64,000 bases of DNA from Penelope pileata (Eukaryota; Chordata; Aves; Galliformes; Cracidae). This document shows positions 1 to 12,792 of this stretch, one piece after another. The number at the start of each line of letters is the position of its first letter. The first letter of the stretch is position 1. Position numbers and translations under genes: made by a program. Where the stretch lies: positions 62,001 to 126,000 of the forward strand of contig WBMW01001284.1 in the NCBI GenBank assembly GCA_013396635.1, given 5' to 3'. Below the pieces are notes generated by a model. It was not told where the DNA came from. It searched no databases and saw only the letters and a list, made by a program, of their open reading frames with translations.

Positions 1-2550
1 CAATCCCAACCAAACCAGCAGCAGAACAATCCGTACAGCCATGCCCAGCAGCATGCCAGGCCTGGGCCCCTGGGTGCACTGCTCTGAAGCACGCTAGCTG
101 GAGGACAGGGACATGCGGGGGCCCAGATGAATCACAGAAGCCCCCATCCACCCTGCAGGGCACCAGGCTGAGCACCAAGAGCCAGAGCTACCTTGGTACC
201 AGCACCCAAAAAGCTGAGGGCAGTTTTTAATAAAATCAGATAAAGCTGCGTGTCCAGCTGTGAAGCCCAGGGCATGCACATCAAATGGCATTTCCATAGC
301 CAGTGGAAATCCATGGCCTGGACGCTCCAGCTGAATTCCCAGAGTTGCAAAGGACCTTTTAAACATTTAAACAAATAAATTGCACTGCTGTCCTGCAGAG
401 GCTACTAAAGCATTAATTTCAGCAGACAGATGGTATGGAGAGAGAAGAGCTGTGTAGAGAAGACCAGAGCCAGGAGCTGGACATGAGTTTTTGTCCGTGA
501 CATTTACAACCTCTTAAAAACCTCCTCCTCTGCTCATGGAGAAGATCAGGGAAAAAAATACAAGAAGACCTAAGCCAAAAAAAAAAAAAAAANCCTTCAA
601 TTCTGCACAGGGCCGGAAGAAGCGCTGCTGCTGAGCAGCGTGCACTGAGGCATGCCATGGGGCGGCCAAATGCCTTTTGAAAGAGGTGCAGCTTCTCCCC
701 TGCTGTCAAAAGGCACACAAACCCCCCTTTGTGCTTGGGGTCCCGTAATGCCCCAGAGCCAGGAGGGGCCCTTCCAGCAGGAGGGTGCAGTAAGTATGAC
801 ATAACGCACCTCCTCTGCGGCTCATTTTGGTTTACACTGCCTACCCAGGACAACATGCAGCAGCGAGTAAGTTATGGGCACACACCTGTATTGCTGACTG
901 CCATAAACGTGTAATTTTATTGCACTGATATATCTGTCATAACAGCAATTTGCTTGCAGCTACTTCACCTTGTGCCACATTTCCACCAGGTGAAAAAACC
1001 CAGCAGTGGGGCAGGGTGATATCGGGAGGCACCCTGCATCAGCCCCTGCTTCGTGCCCCAAAACTGGGGCATCAGGCAGATGGCATGAGGGTGCACTTTG
1101 CCCAAGCAGGCTGCTTGGTGGTCCCTAATCCCCCCCAGCCCAAGGAGAAGGGGCTGGCACTCTTGCCAGCCTCGGAGCCACGGGGAGCCCAAGCTGAGTT
1201 TTGCAGGTGCTGCTGAAACAACCGGAATCATCTCTGGGCATATGGCAGTGTCTCCAGGGAGAGAGGAAGCCACGGCTGCCTCCCTGCCAAATTCCTGATA
1301 TTTATGGAATATTTACATGTTGTGTTTCTCGGATGTCTCTTCTTGCTCGTGCTGCTTGCTGTGGAGGAGTGACGCAGCCCAGCCTGGCGGGGGCTGAGGA
1401 TATCCTGTCCACAGCCCCCGCGAGGAAAACTGCACAAAGACAGTTTCAGCTGCCTCAACCCACGATGCTCTCCTCTCAGTTTTAAGTGGAATAGGCCTAC
1501 AAAAAATTGAACCTTTTTTAAATGCATCCATAAAACACCACGTCCTCCCCCTTGCAGTCACAACACATCCAGGGAAAGGGGAAAAGCTCAGGAGGAGTCT
1601 ACTGCCAAGGCAGCTCCCTCGTCCCCACTTAGAGGTGGCTGAGGCAGCTCTGAAGGGGTGGGAATGACACAAGAATGAAAGCAGAGCTATGTCTCTAACA
1701 CAGAAAACAGGCTCTCCAAGAAGCGTCAGCTTCACTTCTTGGGAGCAGAACACCAAAAAAAGGGGAAAGCCACTGTGTAGGGCTCTACAGAGGCTGTAGC
1801 CCTGGGGTCTCTTGCAGGAAGGATGACAGTAAGCTAGATTTCAGCTTTCACTGAAAACTGTATCACCCCTGCTCATAACAAGTTGGATCTCAGTTTCCTC
1901 TGAAAACTACATCACCCCTGCTCTCAGCAAGGAGCTGGAAAACCTAACATCCAAGACAGAGCAGCCCAGAGGACAAAGCAGCTGGACACCAGAGCCTGAA
2001 GGCTGGGAAGCCAGTGGTGATTTCTTACAGATCCCAGCCTCAGTGCGGGCCTGCGCAGAAGGTGACCTCGCCCAGCCGCTGCAGGCCATGGCCCACCAGG
2101 ACTGGGCTACGCAGGCCTGGAGCAGCTCAGCCTTACCAGCACAGCCCCGGCCTCCCTTCAGGAGGATGTCTGCACACAGACTGAGCTCTATTTCAAAATC
2201 ACTCTTTGCTCCCAGCCCTGTGTTTAAACACGAACATGGAAAGCGACAGGCGTCCTCCAACGTTCAAAACCCCAAGCACAGCACCAGCAGTTTGCTGCTT
2301 CCTCAGAGGAAGAGCCACAACAGAGGCTGCACGCAGCAAAGCGAAAGCAGCCGGCAAACCTGTGGGACATCAAGGGGCTCAGGCCCCTCTCTGAGCTGGC
2401 TCCAGCCCCAACCTTCACCCTCCCAGCAGCTGACCCCAGGTTCCACAGCCCTTTCAAAGCCCCATTTCCAGACACAAAGACATTACATCTTACGTATGTT
2501 CTAAGCAAAATGAACAATGCTGTGTTGATGTAACCATTGGCAAGCAAAAC
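1..2550. other. non-coding interval, no gene supported
   Basis: Only short, overlapping open frames on both strands occur here, none with a recognisable domain or with convincing splice sites at both ends. A single N at 593 follows an A-run of about 16 bases, which is an assembly or base-calling artefact of homopolymers. No repeat family is recognised. Confidence 0.6.
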
Positions 2551-2629
2551 CATGTTACTTTGAAATGGGAGGAAAAAATTATTTGCATGCCCTAACTGAA
2601 GCCAAGAACAATTTTGCCAATATATTTAG

Positions 2630-2649
2630 AAAAAAAAAAAAAAAAAAAA
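2630..2649. repeat. poly(A) tract, 20 bases
   Basis: Uninterrupted A20 on the plus strand. No target-site duplication or retroposed gene body was recognised next to it. Confidence 0.9.
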
Positions 2650-2745
2650 TCAGTCTTATGTTTCACAAATATTTCCATAAGATACTATAGGAGGGTAGGA
2701 TCTTCCTTAAAGTATGACAACAGTGTAAAAATATGTCACAACAAT

Positions 2746-2762
2746 AAAAAAAAAAAAAAAAA
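2746..2762. repeat. poly(A) tract, 17 bases
   Basis: A17 directly after 'acaat', creating an AATAAA at its left edge. It could be a retroposed 3' end, but no source sequence is recognised upstream. Confidence 0.9.
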
Positions 2763-3440
2763 TATCTGCACGATAGTACATTTCTGAAAGAAAGCCAGCT
2801 GGCAAATACATACATGATGTATTGAACAGGTTACAAACAAATACATGTTCTAACAAAAATGTTTGCAACTTTTTCCACTGAGCAGCTAAAAGATATCCAC
2901 AACAATAATTACAATGTTCTTTGAATACTTAACAAAGAGACGGCCGTGTTTCAAAAAATACACTTTCCAAAGATTGCATAATTGCGGACCATGAAGCTAC
3001 CTCACTGCAACACCACACTTCTACACATATACACACATAACACTCGTATCCGTTCATAGTTATAACTATATGTTTATACGTACCTATTACATATACACAT
3101 ATGAAACATATACAGAAACAAGTCTTGTTTAAATTGAGAAGTAGAATTGTATAATATCGGAATTAAAACAAATTACAGACTAAATTCAAGAACGATGCCT
3201 CTAATGACCTAAGGATGGGAAAAGCAGCCTCTTGTATTACTGCTCCAGATTTTTCTTTTTCACTAAAAGCTCCACATGCTCAGTGGCACAGGGCTCAGTT
3301 TGAATTTTTGCTAATTGTTTTCATAATTAGTATTTCACCCTTGCTATCATAATCTGAAAACCAAGGCTTAGGACCGGTTGACAAAGGCAATGAGAAATTA
3401 GTGAGGAACAAGATCTCCCAAGCTCCCTTCAGCAGTTTGA

Positions 3441-5740
3441 CGGCTGGGCCTTATAAGCCCTCATGCCCCATCAGGTAATGACAGACTGCGAAGGCACTAC
3501 ACCCACAGAGTAGCTGATGAAGTCCAGGAAGAGATTAACCTTTTTATATACTTTCTTTGGTTTCAGTCACAGTTCAGAGGGAAGTGCCTCTTTCAACACA
3601 AAATCTTCTAAACCATCATAGAGAATTCCAACAAAGCAACTTCAATTTTTTCTTTTTCTCAAACATGTTTTCCCATATCTACACTTCACAGTCACCTGCA
3701 GCTTCCCAAGGGAATCAGATGCTACTCCCAGGTGTTTCCACAAACTATTCCTAGCTGTCCCCATGAACTGACCGCCACTTCCAAACCATTATGGTTGTAT
3801 TTCTTGGCTCCTAGTATGCTGGCTTTTGGTACCAAGAGATAGGTGACATTTTACTACATGGAAGGAGCTGTGGAAAGCCACCCCCCAGGTACATTTAGAC
3901 AGAAATAACACCTCCTGTTGAAGGCAGTTGTACTAACATTTGCACTGCATGAAGTCCAGAGGAACTTTAAAAGGACCGCAACTTCTGTCCTTCTGCAAAG
4001 TTGAGCTGTCCCTAGAGCACACACGCCAGCTGCACAACTCCCACGCTTGTCAAGGTCTCTCCCACTTCCTCGCTCCTTTCCAGATTTACTCCAGAAAGAG
4101 GGAGATACAAGAGCTTCAGCCTCCAGTCAGCCTTGGCATCAAGCACCCATCATAACTCTCACCTAGATCACAGCACCACTCCCCTGCTCCCCTTCCCATT
4201 AACCTTCCCCCATCAGGATGCTGGAGATTTCAGACGTACACTGACCAGCAAAGCTCAAAGGCTACCACAGGAGACTCAGGAGAAATGCACAACTTATCCC
4301 TGCCTTAATTTCATTCCAACATCTGCAATGTCCTTTCGTCAACAGAAATAGCCCAGAAGCAGATAAATTATAACATGGATACGATAGACTTTTCTGGAGC
4401 AGAGAAAATGAATTAAGGAGTCCCTCCTCCTCACAGCAGCTCTCTGTGGATGTTCATGAGAATTTGCAAATGATTCAGACAGCATTCACTGGCAAAAGAG
4501 CTATGCCAATTATTCCTGGACCTATCTATTAAATTTAAGAAACCCTTGAGAGGCTGAGCCTGTCACAGTCCGGGAACTGAAATTAATTCACCAAGCAAGG
4601 AAAGTTTGTAAGAAACTCTAGCCACAGACTGCTGGCTTGGACTCTCACTGGAGAGGGGCTGTGGCTTCCATCAGCAAGAACAAAATACAAGCAGACCTGT
4701 CTATTTTCCTCAGTGGAGCATGGCACAATTAGCTGCATTAATGGATAAAGCATTTGTTTAATTCAGTTTTTTGTTCCACAAATAAAGTCTTCTGTCTGTT
4801 TTTTATTTGGTTTATAAATTAACCTCTTTCTTTTCTCATTAAGTAAACAATGAATGAAGGATTACTCTGTGGGAAAGATGCAAGTGCAAAGGGCAGTGGT
4901 TTTGTACTGTTGCAGCAATTTCCTTTCATGCTTCCAAATAACTGTGCTCTAGAAGGCAGAAAATCATTGATGTCTAATCATTTATTTAGTAAGATACACT
5001 GTTTTCTTTTAGCTTAGGGGAACTTGTGGCTGGAAAGCTACACAGAACTTGGCCTGTTTATGAACAACGATCAACGACCAGTGATGGAGAACCCGTTAGG
5101 GCACATCAGACGTTAAGCAGCGGTGCAGGAGAGGGAAGGAAGGACCATGGCCTCATGCACTTTGTTATCTGGACACGAAGCACCACCAGCCTCACCACAG
5201 GTATCAATACCTTCAGTGTCCCTCTGGTGCAAGGTCGCTGCCCACTGAGGATCCTGGAGGCCTGCTGGAGCCACAGCAGACCTTGAGGCGGCCCTCTCCA
5301 GGGAGCATGGTGCTGCTGGTCCACAGGCCCCAAGGCTCACTTCGCTCTGCTCTGACTGAACCTCTCTTTCCACCTAGCTGTTTTAAAACAGCCACATGCT
5401 GGCATTCTGTTAAGAAATGCAAAACTTTACAGCAATAAAGCCACATTTTTGCTTTGATTTCTGCCCTCTTAGAGTGTAACAGCAAGTTGACAGAAATGGC
5501 TGCTCCCCTCTGCCCAGCACCCGTGGGCTCCCTGGCCGTTTCCAAAGACCTTCGCCAGGATTTGGTACTCGATGCCATCATACATCTCGTTTCTCCAGAG
5601 GGGCCAGCAGACTAAAGGAATGGAAGAACTCAAACCTTCTGTTTTCCAGGCTGGAACAAAACTCTGCACCACATTCCTTCTCTCCAGATGCATAAGAAAT
5701 TCCTTGTTTTCAAAAGGGACAATTAACCAAGTGACCAAGA
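3441..5740. other. non-coding interval, no gene supported
   Basis: A good plus-strand acceptor (a pyrimidine-rich run ending 'ctttggtttcag' at about 3567) is present, but the sequence after it has no matching donor or extended coding frame. Otherwise only short chance open frames are seen and no repeat is recognised. Confidence 0.55.
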
Positions 5741-5744
5741 GCAC

Positions 5745-6275
5745 TGTGTCCTGCTGCCCTTTTTCTCATCTCATCAATCTTTGTGCCACCCACAAATTTT
5801 ATCAGAAATAATTTTATATTTACTTCCAGATCACTGCCAAAAATGATGAATAGCATGGGGGCTCTGACTGATCCCTGCAGAGCTACATTAAAAATGTTCC
5901 CATTCAGTGATGATTCCCTATTGACAACTACTTTTTGAGATCTGTCAGTTACTCAGTTCTTAATACATTTAACATGTACTTCAGTGAAAGTATACAGTGC
6001 TAATATTTTAATCATAGTGTCATGTGGAATAAAATCAAACGCCTTACACAGGTTTATTATATCTACACAGTTATCTTATCCCCCAAACTTGCAATCGCAT
6101 CAGATAAATCAGGTTTGTTTGACAAGACATTCTCCAAAAATGAATGTTGAATGGCATTAATTATATTCCCTACCTTTAATTCTCTAAATCCTCTGCCGGT
6201 TCTTCTATTCTTTCGCCCAGGATTGATGTCAGGCTAAGCTGCCTGCAGTTACCCTGAATCTTCCTCTTGCACTTA
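5745..6275 (-). mobile_element. ancient CR1/L3-like LINE relic (RT fragment)
   Basis: Read on the minus strand, decayed pieces of a CR1-clade reverse transcriptase follow in the right order. Near 6050 is a segment reading 'LCKAFDFIPHD', comparable with the family's DFSKAFDTVPHD. Around 5840-5895 is 'VALQGSVRAPMLFIIF', comparable with the GVPQGSVLGPLLFNIF block. At about 5795-5810 is 'KFVGGTKI', in the place of the catalytic FADDTKL box, with both aspartates lost. The frame is interrupted throughout, so the copy is dead. Divergence from the young CR1 copies in this window is high, which suggests an old L3/CR1-like lineage. The assignment rests on my reading of the motifs, not on an alignment, and the ends are approximate. 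Confidence 0.6.
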
Positions 6276-9200
6276 TTCAATATAGACAAAATGTTATTAC
6301 TCATTCTAAATTTCTAAGAGCGCTGTAGAAGACCAAATGCTTTATATAGAGTTATATACACTGGAAATGCCTCCTTTTTATCTACCTTGAGTACAATAAC
6401 TCTGTGTCTGCTCCTTCATCCCTGGCCAGGCACTTGCTCATGGCAATTTGCCTTTATCCTGCGACTGCAAGGACCCACGCTCTTTCTCCCGTTGAGTGGC
6501 CACACGCAGTCAGTAAACAAAGTGCCCAGATTGCATGAACTGAACTGATGATGCTCTGAATGTGACACACGGCGCTGTCCAGCCTTCACTACGGGCAGTG
6601 GGATCAGTCCACTGACAAAGACCAACTGGCCAAAGGTCTGAGAAGGCAAAGATGGATGTGGGGGGAAAAGGAAGGCGCTCTGAGGAGGCCGCTCACATTG
6701 AGCAGGTCCCTTCATTTTAAGGCATGTCCTCTCTCACTCCCCACCCCATCCTTGTCAGTCAGCTCAGCCTGTAGTCAGGCTTATATTTCACACAGAGTCT
6801 AAGCTACCCCACAGCAATGTTTATGAGTGGCCAAATACTTTCTAGCGACTTTGGGCAGGAATCTCCACCCCGTTCCAGCAGAATTTGACCCTGATGCAGC
6901 TACTCACATTATATCATCTCTCAGTCAGCAATAGCCATGTAATCTACCCAGGCATGACGCTCCAGTGCTATGGAGACTGCTGCTACATAAAAAAAAATGT
7001 CTTGGAGAATCTCCTCAGCAACAGAGGACACAGATCTCCTATATGTTTTGTACTATCAAACTACATCAAACCCAGACTGATGTCTGTCCTGTTCACCAAG
7101 TCCTCCACTGAACAGTTCCAAGCGTCTACAACATTTCCAACAGTGCTCAGCTGAGGACTATGAGCAGCAGTTTGGGTCTTCAGGTATTGTAGGGCTTTCT
7201 ACTACATGGGGGAAGTAGTGCAAGAAATTGTGTTTTCCTGGGAGCTGGGCTGAGTCTTGGACAAACCTCACCACAGGAATTAAGGGAATCTTATCTAATA
7301 ATACAGAAAACAATACACACAACTCACCTACCACAAAAGACCTGGTACTATGTCCCAGAAATGAACCCAGGGCAGCCAGAGCAATGCTTTTCACTTCAGA
7401 GCCCTCTTCTACCTTGGGATAATTCGTCTAACAGTAGGAAGTGATGCTCCAGATAGCTAGGACACATATCAGGCAGGGAGCTTTATAAATACCATCAGCC
7501 TGATACACATTCAGAAGGGAATACAGAGCCAGTGTGTTTGTTCCAGTCAGTACTGTTATAACGGGAGAAAATTACGCATTCAAATAAAATGCTTCTAGCA
7601 GGAGGTACAGCAGTTCAGTGGGAAGCATTAAACACGCTTATTCCACTTCAGCCATTAACTATTTTTAATTTTTAAGCAAGTTATTACAGCTACTATAATA
7701 TTATAAATATTATATTACTCATTCAAAAAGATTAAATATCTCAAATAAGAGAAGATATTCTTGTTGCTGCTTTAGGAGCTCTTTGTGATCTGCTACCTGG
7801 CTTCTCTACCCTTCCTCCATGCTTCTCTGGGACTCCATCCTGGAAGGTACTGGGTGACCTCACTTCCTCCTCATCCTGAGGAGAAGCTGGAGCATCCTGC
7901 ATCAAGCAGAACCAAGCTCTGGATATATCCCAGGTCAGTGAAACTATGCTGTGAGGCTGTTTAGGCATTAGGCCTGTGGTCTGTCTCAGCCAACCTAAGA
8001 TGCCACGACATACTGACCTCCATCTACAGCTGCACTGGTTCTCTGGGCTCCAGAGGAGGTCCAGAGCAGCGTTCCAGAAGGCAACACCTGGCCTGGGTCA
8101 GAAACAGTCCCTGGGCTGGGCCAATCTGCCCCCCAGCCCCATTTCTCTCTGCTGGCTGCCTGGGGCACGCACGGTACGCACACCATGCTGGGCTGATGAG
8201 CCCCACCACAGGGCGAACAGAAGGGCTGAAGCATGCCCTTGGTCTGTAGCAAAGGCTGTACTCTAACAACCAAGCTGCACACATAAACCTCTTAATGTGC
8301 AAAATGGTACTTTTTGGTTTATGCAGTATCAGCAATAGGTACACAGGTCAGAACCAGGATCATCAGGAGTTACTACAATGCCAATCAATTGTGTGCTCAC
8401 TACAACTGGTGGGTGGGCTCCCTCTGCAGACCCCAAGACCATCTTCAGAATGAGGCTTAAGGCACATGCACATCTGACTCCCCAGTGGAAGAAAACAGTT
8501 GATCTAACCACGGGAAGTAAAACACTTCTTTGACCTTTCACTGACACAGGAATCCACAAACAGCGTCACACTGTCTCTGTCACAGGGAGGAGGACCCATC
8601 CCCACCAGCCCTGGCTCAGACACCAACCTGTCATCAGAAAAAGTGGATAAGGGACAGAGGTTTGCTTGCGACTGGGGAAGGAGCAGGACTCTGGAAAACT
8701 CCTCTCTGTTTTCCAGAGAGGAAACTCTCTGATTCCACTTTGTATTGTAGGAAATGCTGCTAACAACCTGTGACCCACTCAGTTAAAACCTGAATATGTG
8801 GCCTTTTGCTGCCATCCAGTCTCCCATCTGGTGAACACAATGTTAGCTTTTCACAGACCTTACTTGCTTCCTGCTAAACAAGCACATGAGCGCTCTGAAA
8901 ACATTCCTCCTTTCGAATTTCAGGCACCTGATGTCTTGTGTCCAGGTGCTTCTCTCGGTGCACAGCCATTTTAGAACCAAGACGGACAAAAACAATAGCA
9001 CTGTCTCAGAGCACAGCCCCGCTACCTGGCTGGTGGAAGCTATCACTCCAGAGCTGACGGGCTTTAACAAAACAAGCAGGGAGGAATCTGTGCGTGGCTG
9101 AAGAACAAGGAGAACAAGCAGACAGAACCAGCAGCTTTTCAATCAGGAGCAACACGCCATGCGCTTCAGGAAAAAACAAGTTCAACAGTCAGTTGATAAA

Positions 9201-11428
9201 TAGCTTGCCACCAGAAAATGCACTCAGAATGGCACGTAATTGCTACATACATAAGCACAGCATAAGCAAGAGCCACGCTGAGTGTTCCACAGGCTGCGTG
9301 TATTCTCCCTGCCCGCAAACACCACACCATCTCTCAGAGGCAGCTCCGCTCCCCAAGTTCCCACTGAGTGGCCCCAGGGCAGGGACATGGGGATGGGCCC
9401 CAGCAGCTGCCTGCACACACAGCCGTGCCCGCAGGGGCAAGGGACCAAGGCACACAGACGAAACCCAGCCATGCTCCTTGGTTGGGGCAGATCTATCTCA
9501 GCTGGAGGGGCTGCATCGCACAGCTGCAGCTTGCTGTCTCCTTAGCACAGCTGCTGCTTTCCCTGGTACTCCTCTTGCATGCGTATACCCCGATTTGCAG
9601 TGAAAGAACCTGGTCTGAAGGCACCTGAGCCACACAGCCAGTGCTGTGTTCCCGGCACGCTGAGGTCCCACTGGCACATAGGTCTGGTCCAGCACAGCCC
9701 CTGTTCCAGTTCAAGCCTGCCAGGAGGTTCAAGAGCCTCAACGGGACTGGTAAAACACTTAACAGTAAGCACATCGCTAACTGCTTTCCTACATCAAACC
9801 CTATGTAAGGAGGCTCCAGAGTCGGGGCACGACAAATGTCTGGGATCACACAGGTGGGTTCTGGGTGAGCTCTTCAGCACTGTTTAGCTCCAATCACAGT
9901 AAACATACATGTATTTTAAATTCACCATGGAGCACAAGACAGGAACATATTCTAAAGGGACCCAAATAGCAACTAAATGTGTTGCATAATAATCAAATAT
10001 TCCACTCAATTAAAGAGACAAGGTCAGTTCCTATTTGGCTCCAAGATTTGGCCATTACACAACTCAGTCCAACAGCAACAGCTCTTCTATTTCCCCAGAG
10101 GCTTCTCAAAGTGCATCCCACCCACGCCTGCCCCACAGCACTAAGTCCTAATGCTGGAAACCCAAAGGAAGGAAAGTGCAGCAGCATGGAGGTCACATGT
10201 CTCAGCCCAAGTTGTGAGCCAAAGAATCCACCACAGAGCAAGAATTCAATGGGCAAGCACCACGTTCACCTGTGGCTTTATTTGATGTGACAAATAAAAG
10301 CCTTTCAAGAAGGAGAGCAACACCACCACCAATTGCCTCGAGTCCCGCATCACCAGGAGGGGAAGCACAAAGCAGGCACTATCGATGAGCCTGCAGCCAC
10401 CACCCCATGTGCACAATGAAGACAACCAAATTAGCAGCTGTAACGAGGATGGCGTGGAGCACGTTACCATCCTGCCTGCACCAGAGCTGGCCCCAGAGCA
10501 GCCCAGCAGTGCAGGGCCTGGTGCGGGCGGCGGGGTCTCGATCTTCCCAGGCAGGTTGCTGTGCAACCCACGGGCCTCGGCCGGCCACTGATGTCTGCGC
10601 GCATCCTCCTCACGTGCAGCTAACTTGATGTTGATGGATTAGCATAAGATGGAAAGCTGCGGCACAGCTCGCTCCCGGCACACAGGGATCGTTAAGATAC
10701 AAAGGAAAATACGATAAAGCGGCGACTTATCGTGCGTGCAGGAGACCATGTGAAGGAAAATGCAGGCACTAATGAGATTAATGCTCTGAAGTGATCCCTT
10801 ATTTCACAATAGAAAAAAATATTTAGTTAGTAAAGCCTCCTAATAAGCAGAACAGAGATACCCACATCTGGACTGTCTTCCATCCTTAACTCTTGTGCAT
10901 CCTTCAGAAATGATGTTTATTTCATCGCCAGATGATGCTTAAGACCACTTCCCCTCACCTGCTGGAGACACACCACTGGGACACACAAGCTCCCTTTAAT
11001 CCAATCCAACCAGGCATTTATACCACTCTTATTAGCCCCGTAGCCGAACGCCCTGCTGAGCTGCATTACCATTAATTGTTTCTCAAGTGCCAGCTACCAA
11101 CTCCGCACTGCACAGCACAAAGCAAACGTAAGATCCCTGCCCCGAGGGTTTTACAGGCCTGGCAGATGGGCAATGGCACCAGCACAGTGACAGCGCTGGT
11201 ACTGGTAGGGGACAGCATTTATGGAAGGTGGAACAAATGAACCGGGAATCATTACAAATCACATTTGTCTTTCCTGGAGAATTCTCAAAATCTGCGATCA
11301 CTGTTTTTCATGATAACCTGAAAATCTGTGTTGGGCTTGTGACCTAAAAAACAGAACCTTAGTTTTTATTTGCGAACTAGAAGTAGTATCCTAACTGGAA
11401 TTTTTTATTGAAAAACTGACCATCTTTC
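6276..11428. other. non-coding interval, no gene supported
   Basis: No repeat family and no exon with two good splice sites was recognised. The longest open frame is 169 codons on the plus strand (9094-9603), through Ser/Ala/Pro-rich, low-complexity translation without a domain. At about 10275-10297 an 8-bp perfect inverted repeat (TTTATTTG ... CAAATAAA, 6-base loop) places AATAAA hexamers on both strands. Confidence 0.55.
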
Positions 11429-11457
11429 ACACACACACACAAACACACACACACACA
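11429..11457. repeat. (CA)n microsatellite, interrupted
   Basis: AC/CA dinucleotide run of about 29 bases with one interrupting A near the middle. Confidence 0.95.
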
Positions 11458-12240
11458 GTGTTGTCTCAGAGAGGGGGAGAATTTTAACTAAGACAAAAAT
11501 ATTCCAGGTAAAAATGGAAGTTGAAGAAGTGGAGTTTAAGAATTATAACTTTTTAAAATGACTAAAATGGCAAAACAGGAGGTAACTTACAAACTGAACA
11601 GGAACCGGAGAGCGATGAAGCAGCCGACTGCGCCATCAGGGTGAGCACTGTGCTGAGGATGAAGCAACACAGAAGGCTTCGGGCAGGTACGAATAGGAAC
11701 CTGGTAACTTCATGGACAAGCAACTCCCATCTGCGAGACAGCTGACAGAAGCTGGCGATGACGACCACACAGAGCACTTGTGACGTATTGCTCCAAGGCC
11801 AATACCAGCTGCCATGTCACAGCACCATGGACACCCACCAGTGGGGCAGCAGGACAGCATCTGCCTCTGCACGGGAGTGCACGGGGCTCAGCAACCCATG
11901 TCACTCCATCCCTGGAGCGTTCAACATCCACTTGTGGCAGGGCTCAAAACAGGGCGTCTGTACTCATTAGTACATGTTCTTGGTTTCAATATACCTACAT
12001 GAGGACTAATGGCTCTTGTTAGCTAAGAGACCATAAATCCACCATGCACAGCTGATGCACTTGGCCGGGACAAGCAAGGGCTGAGACCGTTTGAATTCTA
12101 ATTCAGCAGATTTCAGCCCACAGTGTTTTACTGGCGCTGCTACTGGTTTATAGTATCGTCACTGCTGGAAAGCTGTTCATAGTTGGGGTAGCAGCATAGG
12201 GTATTTCTATATGATCGATTATTGATTCTGAAACAGAATA

Positions 12241-12792
12241 TATGAGGGCTGCTCCAAAAGCACTGCCTCCTATTTTATTATGTTGGCCCACAACATCAGA
12301 GGCAGATGTTGGTGGTATGGCAGCAGAGGTTGACCCTTCCCACCAATATTCCGTTCCATGCTGTTGCTGTGTGACAGATGGCAGCAGAGGGGCACTCTGA
12401 CACAGTGGCATCTGACGTGGGAGCGCGGATGAAGCAAAGGTGTGGCATTGAATTCCTCCATGCAGAAAAAATGGCACCCACCGACATTCACCGACGCTTG
12501 CTGAACGTTTATGGACAGCAATCAGTGGATGTGAGCACAGTGAGGCACTGGGTGGTTCACCACTGGTGACTATGATGTGAAAGACAAGCCACGTTCCAGG
12601 CAGCCACGCAGAGTGTGACATGCAGGCTCTTGTTCACTGCTGGCAAAAACACATAGCTAACGGTGGTGACTGTGTCAAAAAATAGTGTTTTTCAGCTTAT
12701 TGTTTGCTCTATCATATAGTGCTATTGTGCTCTTTGTCTCTGTTGTAGCTTCCATGAAAATAAATAGGAGGCACTACTTTCAGAGTGACCTA
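12241..12792 (+). mobile_element. Galluhop-type mariner, internally deleted
   Basis: A DNA transposon remnant of about 550 bp, less than half of a full-length mariner (about 1.3 kb). The left terminal inverted repeat begins 'tgagggctgctccaaaag' just after TA. The right terminal repeat, read on the minus strand, begins 'aggtcactctgaaag' and shares the 'tgcctcctattt' core with the left one. TA dinucleotides at both edges fit the TA target-site duplication of Tc1/mariner elements. Inside, the plus frame at 12432-12569 encodes the N-terminal paired-like helix-turn-helix of a mariner transposase (for example 'EFLHAEKMAPTDIHRRLLNV' and 'GQQSVDVSTVRHWV'). It ends in a stop at 12567-12569, and the sequence then jumps to the 3' end. 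The DD34D catalytic domain is missing, so the copy is non-autonomous. Confidence 0.88.
12378..12569 (+). pseudogene. mariner transposase N-terminal fragment
   Basis: Open frame of 63 codons within the deleted mariner. The second half matches the mariner helix-turn-helix region that binds the terminal repeats: a Trp-rich end '..VRHWVVHHW', a 'DIHRRL' helix and 'FLHAEKM'. The first 18 codons or so are probably element 5' UTR read in frame. The frame stops at the internal deletion, and no catalytic aspartates remain. No cleavage activity is possible; a DNA-binding-only peptide is conceivable but unsupported. Confidence 0.7.

Larger units (their letters stand above)
2551..3440. other. AT-rich UTR-like block
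   Basis: This stretch is markedly AT-rich and contains A-runs at 2630-2649 and 2746-2762, with TATA/TGTA-rich sequence around 3020-3120. Read on the minus strand it has the look of a long vertebrate 3' UTR, with T-rich tracts and many TGTA/TATT words. No AATAAA is evident on the minus strand near its low-coordinate end and no coding exon could be attached to it. It could equally be a conserved non-coding element or ordinary AT-rich intron. The UTR reading is inference from texture only. Confidence 0.25.

Noticed and set aside
842..870. acceptor CTACCCAG followed by GTAAGT after about 18 nt
   Set aside because: Too short and without supporting neighbours; a chance pairing.
12148..12621. 157-codon minus-strand frame
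   Set aside because: It is antisense to the mariner remnant and its transposase fragment.
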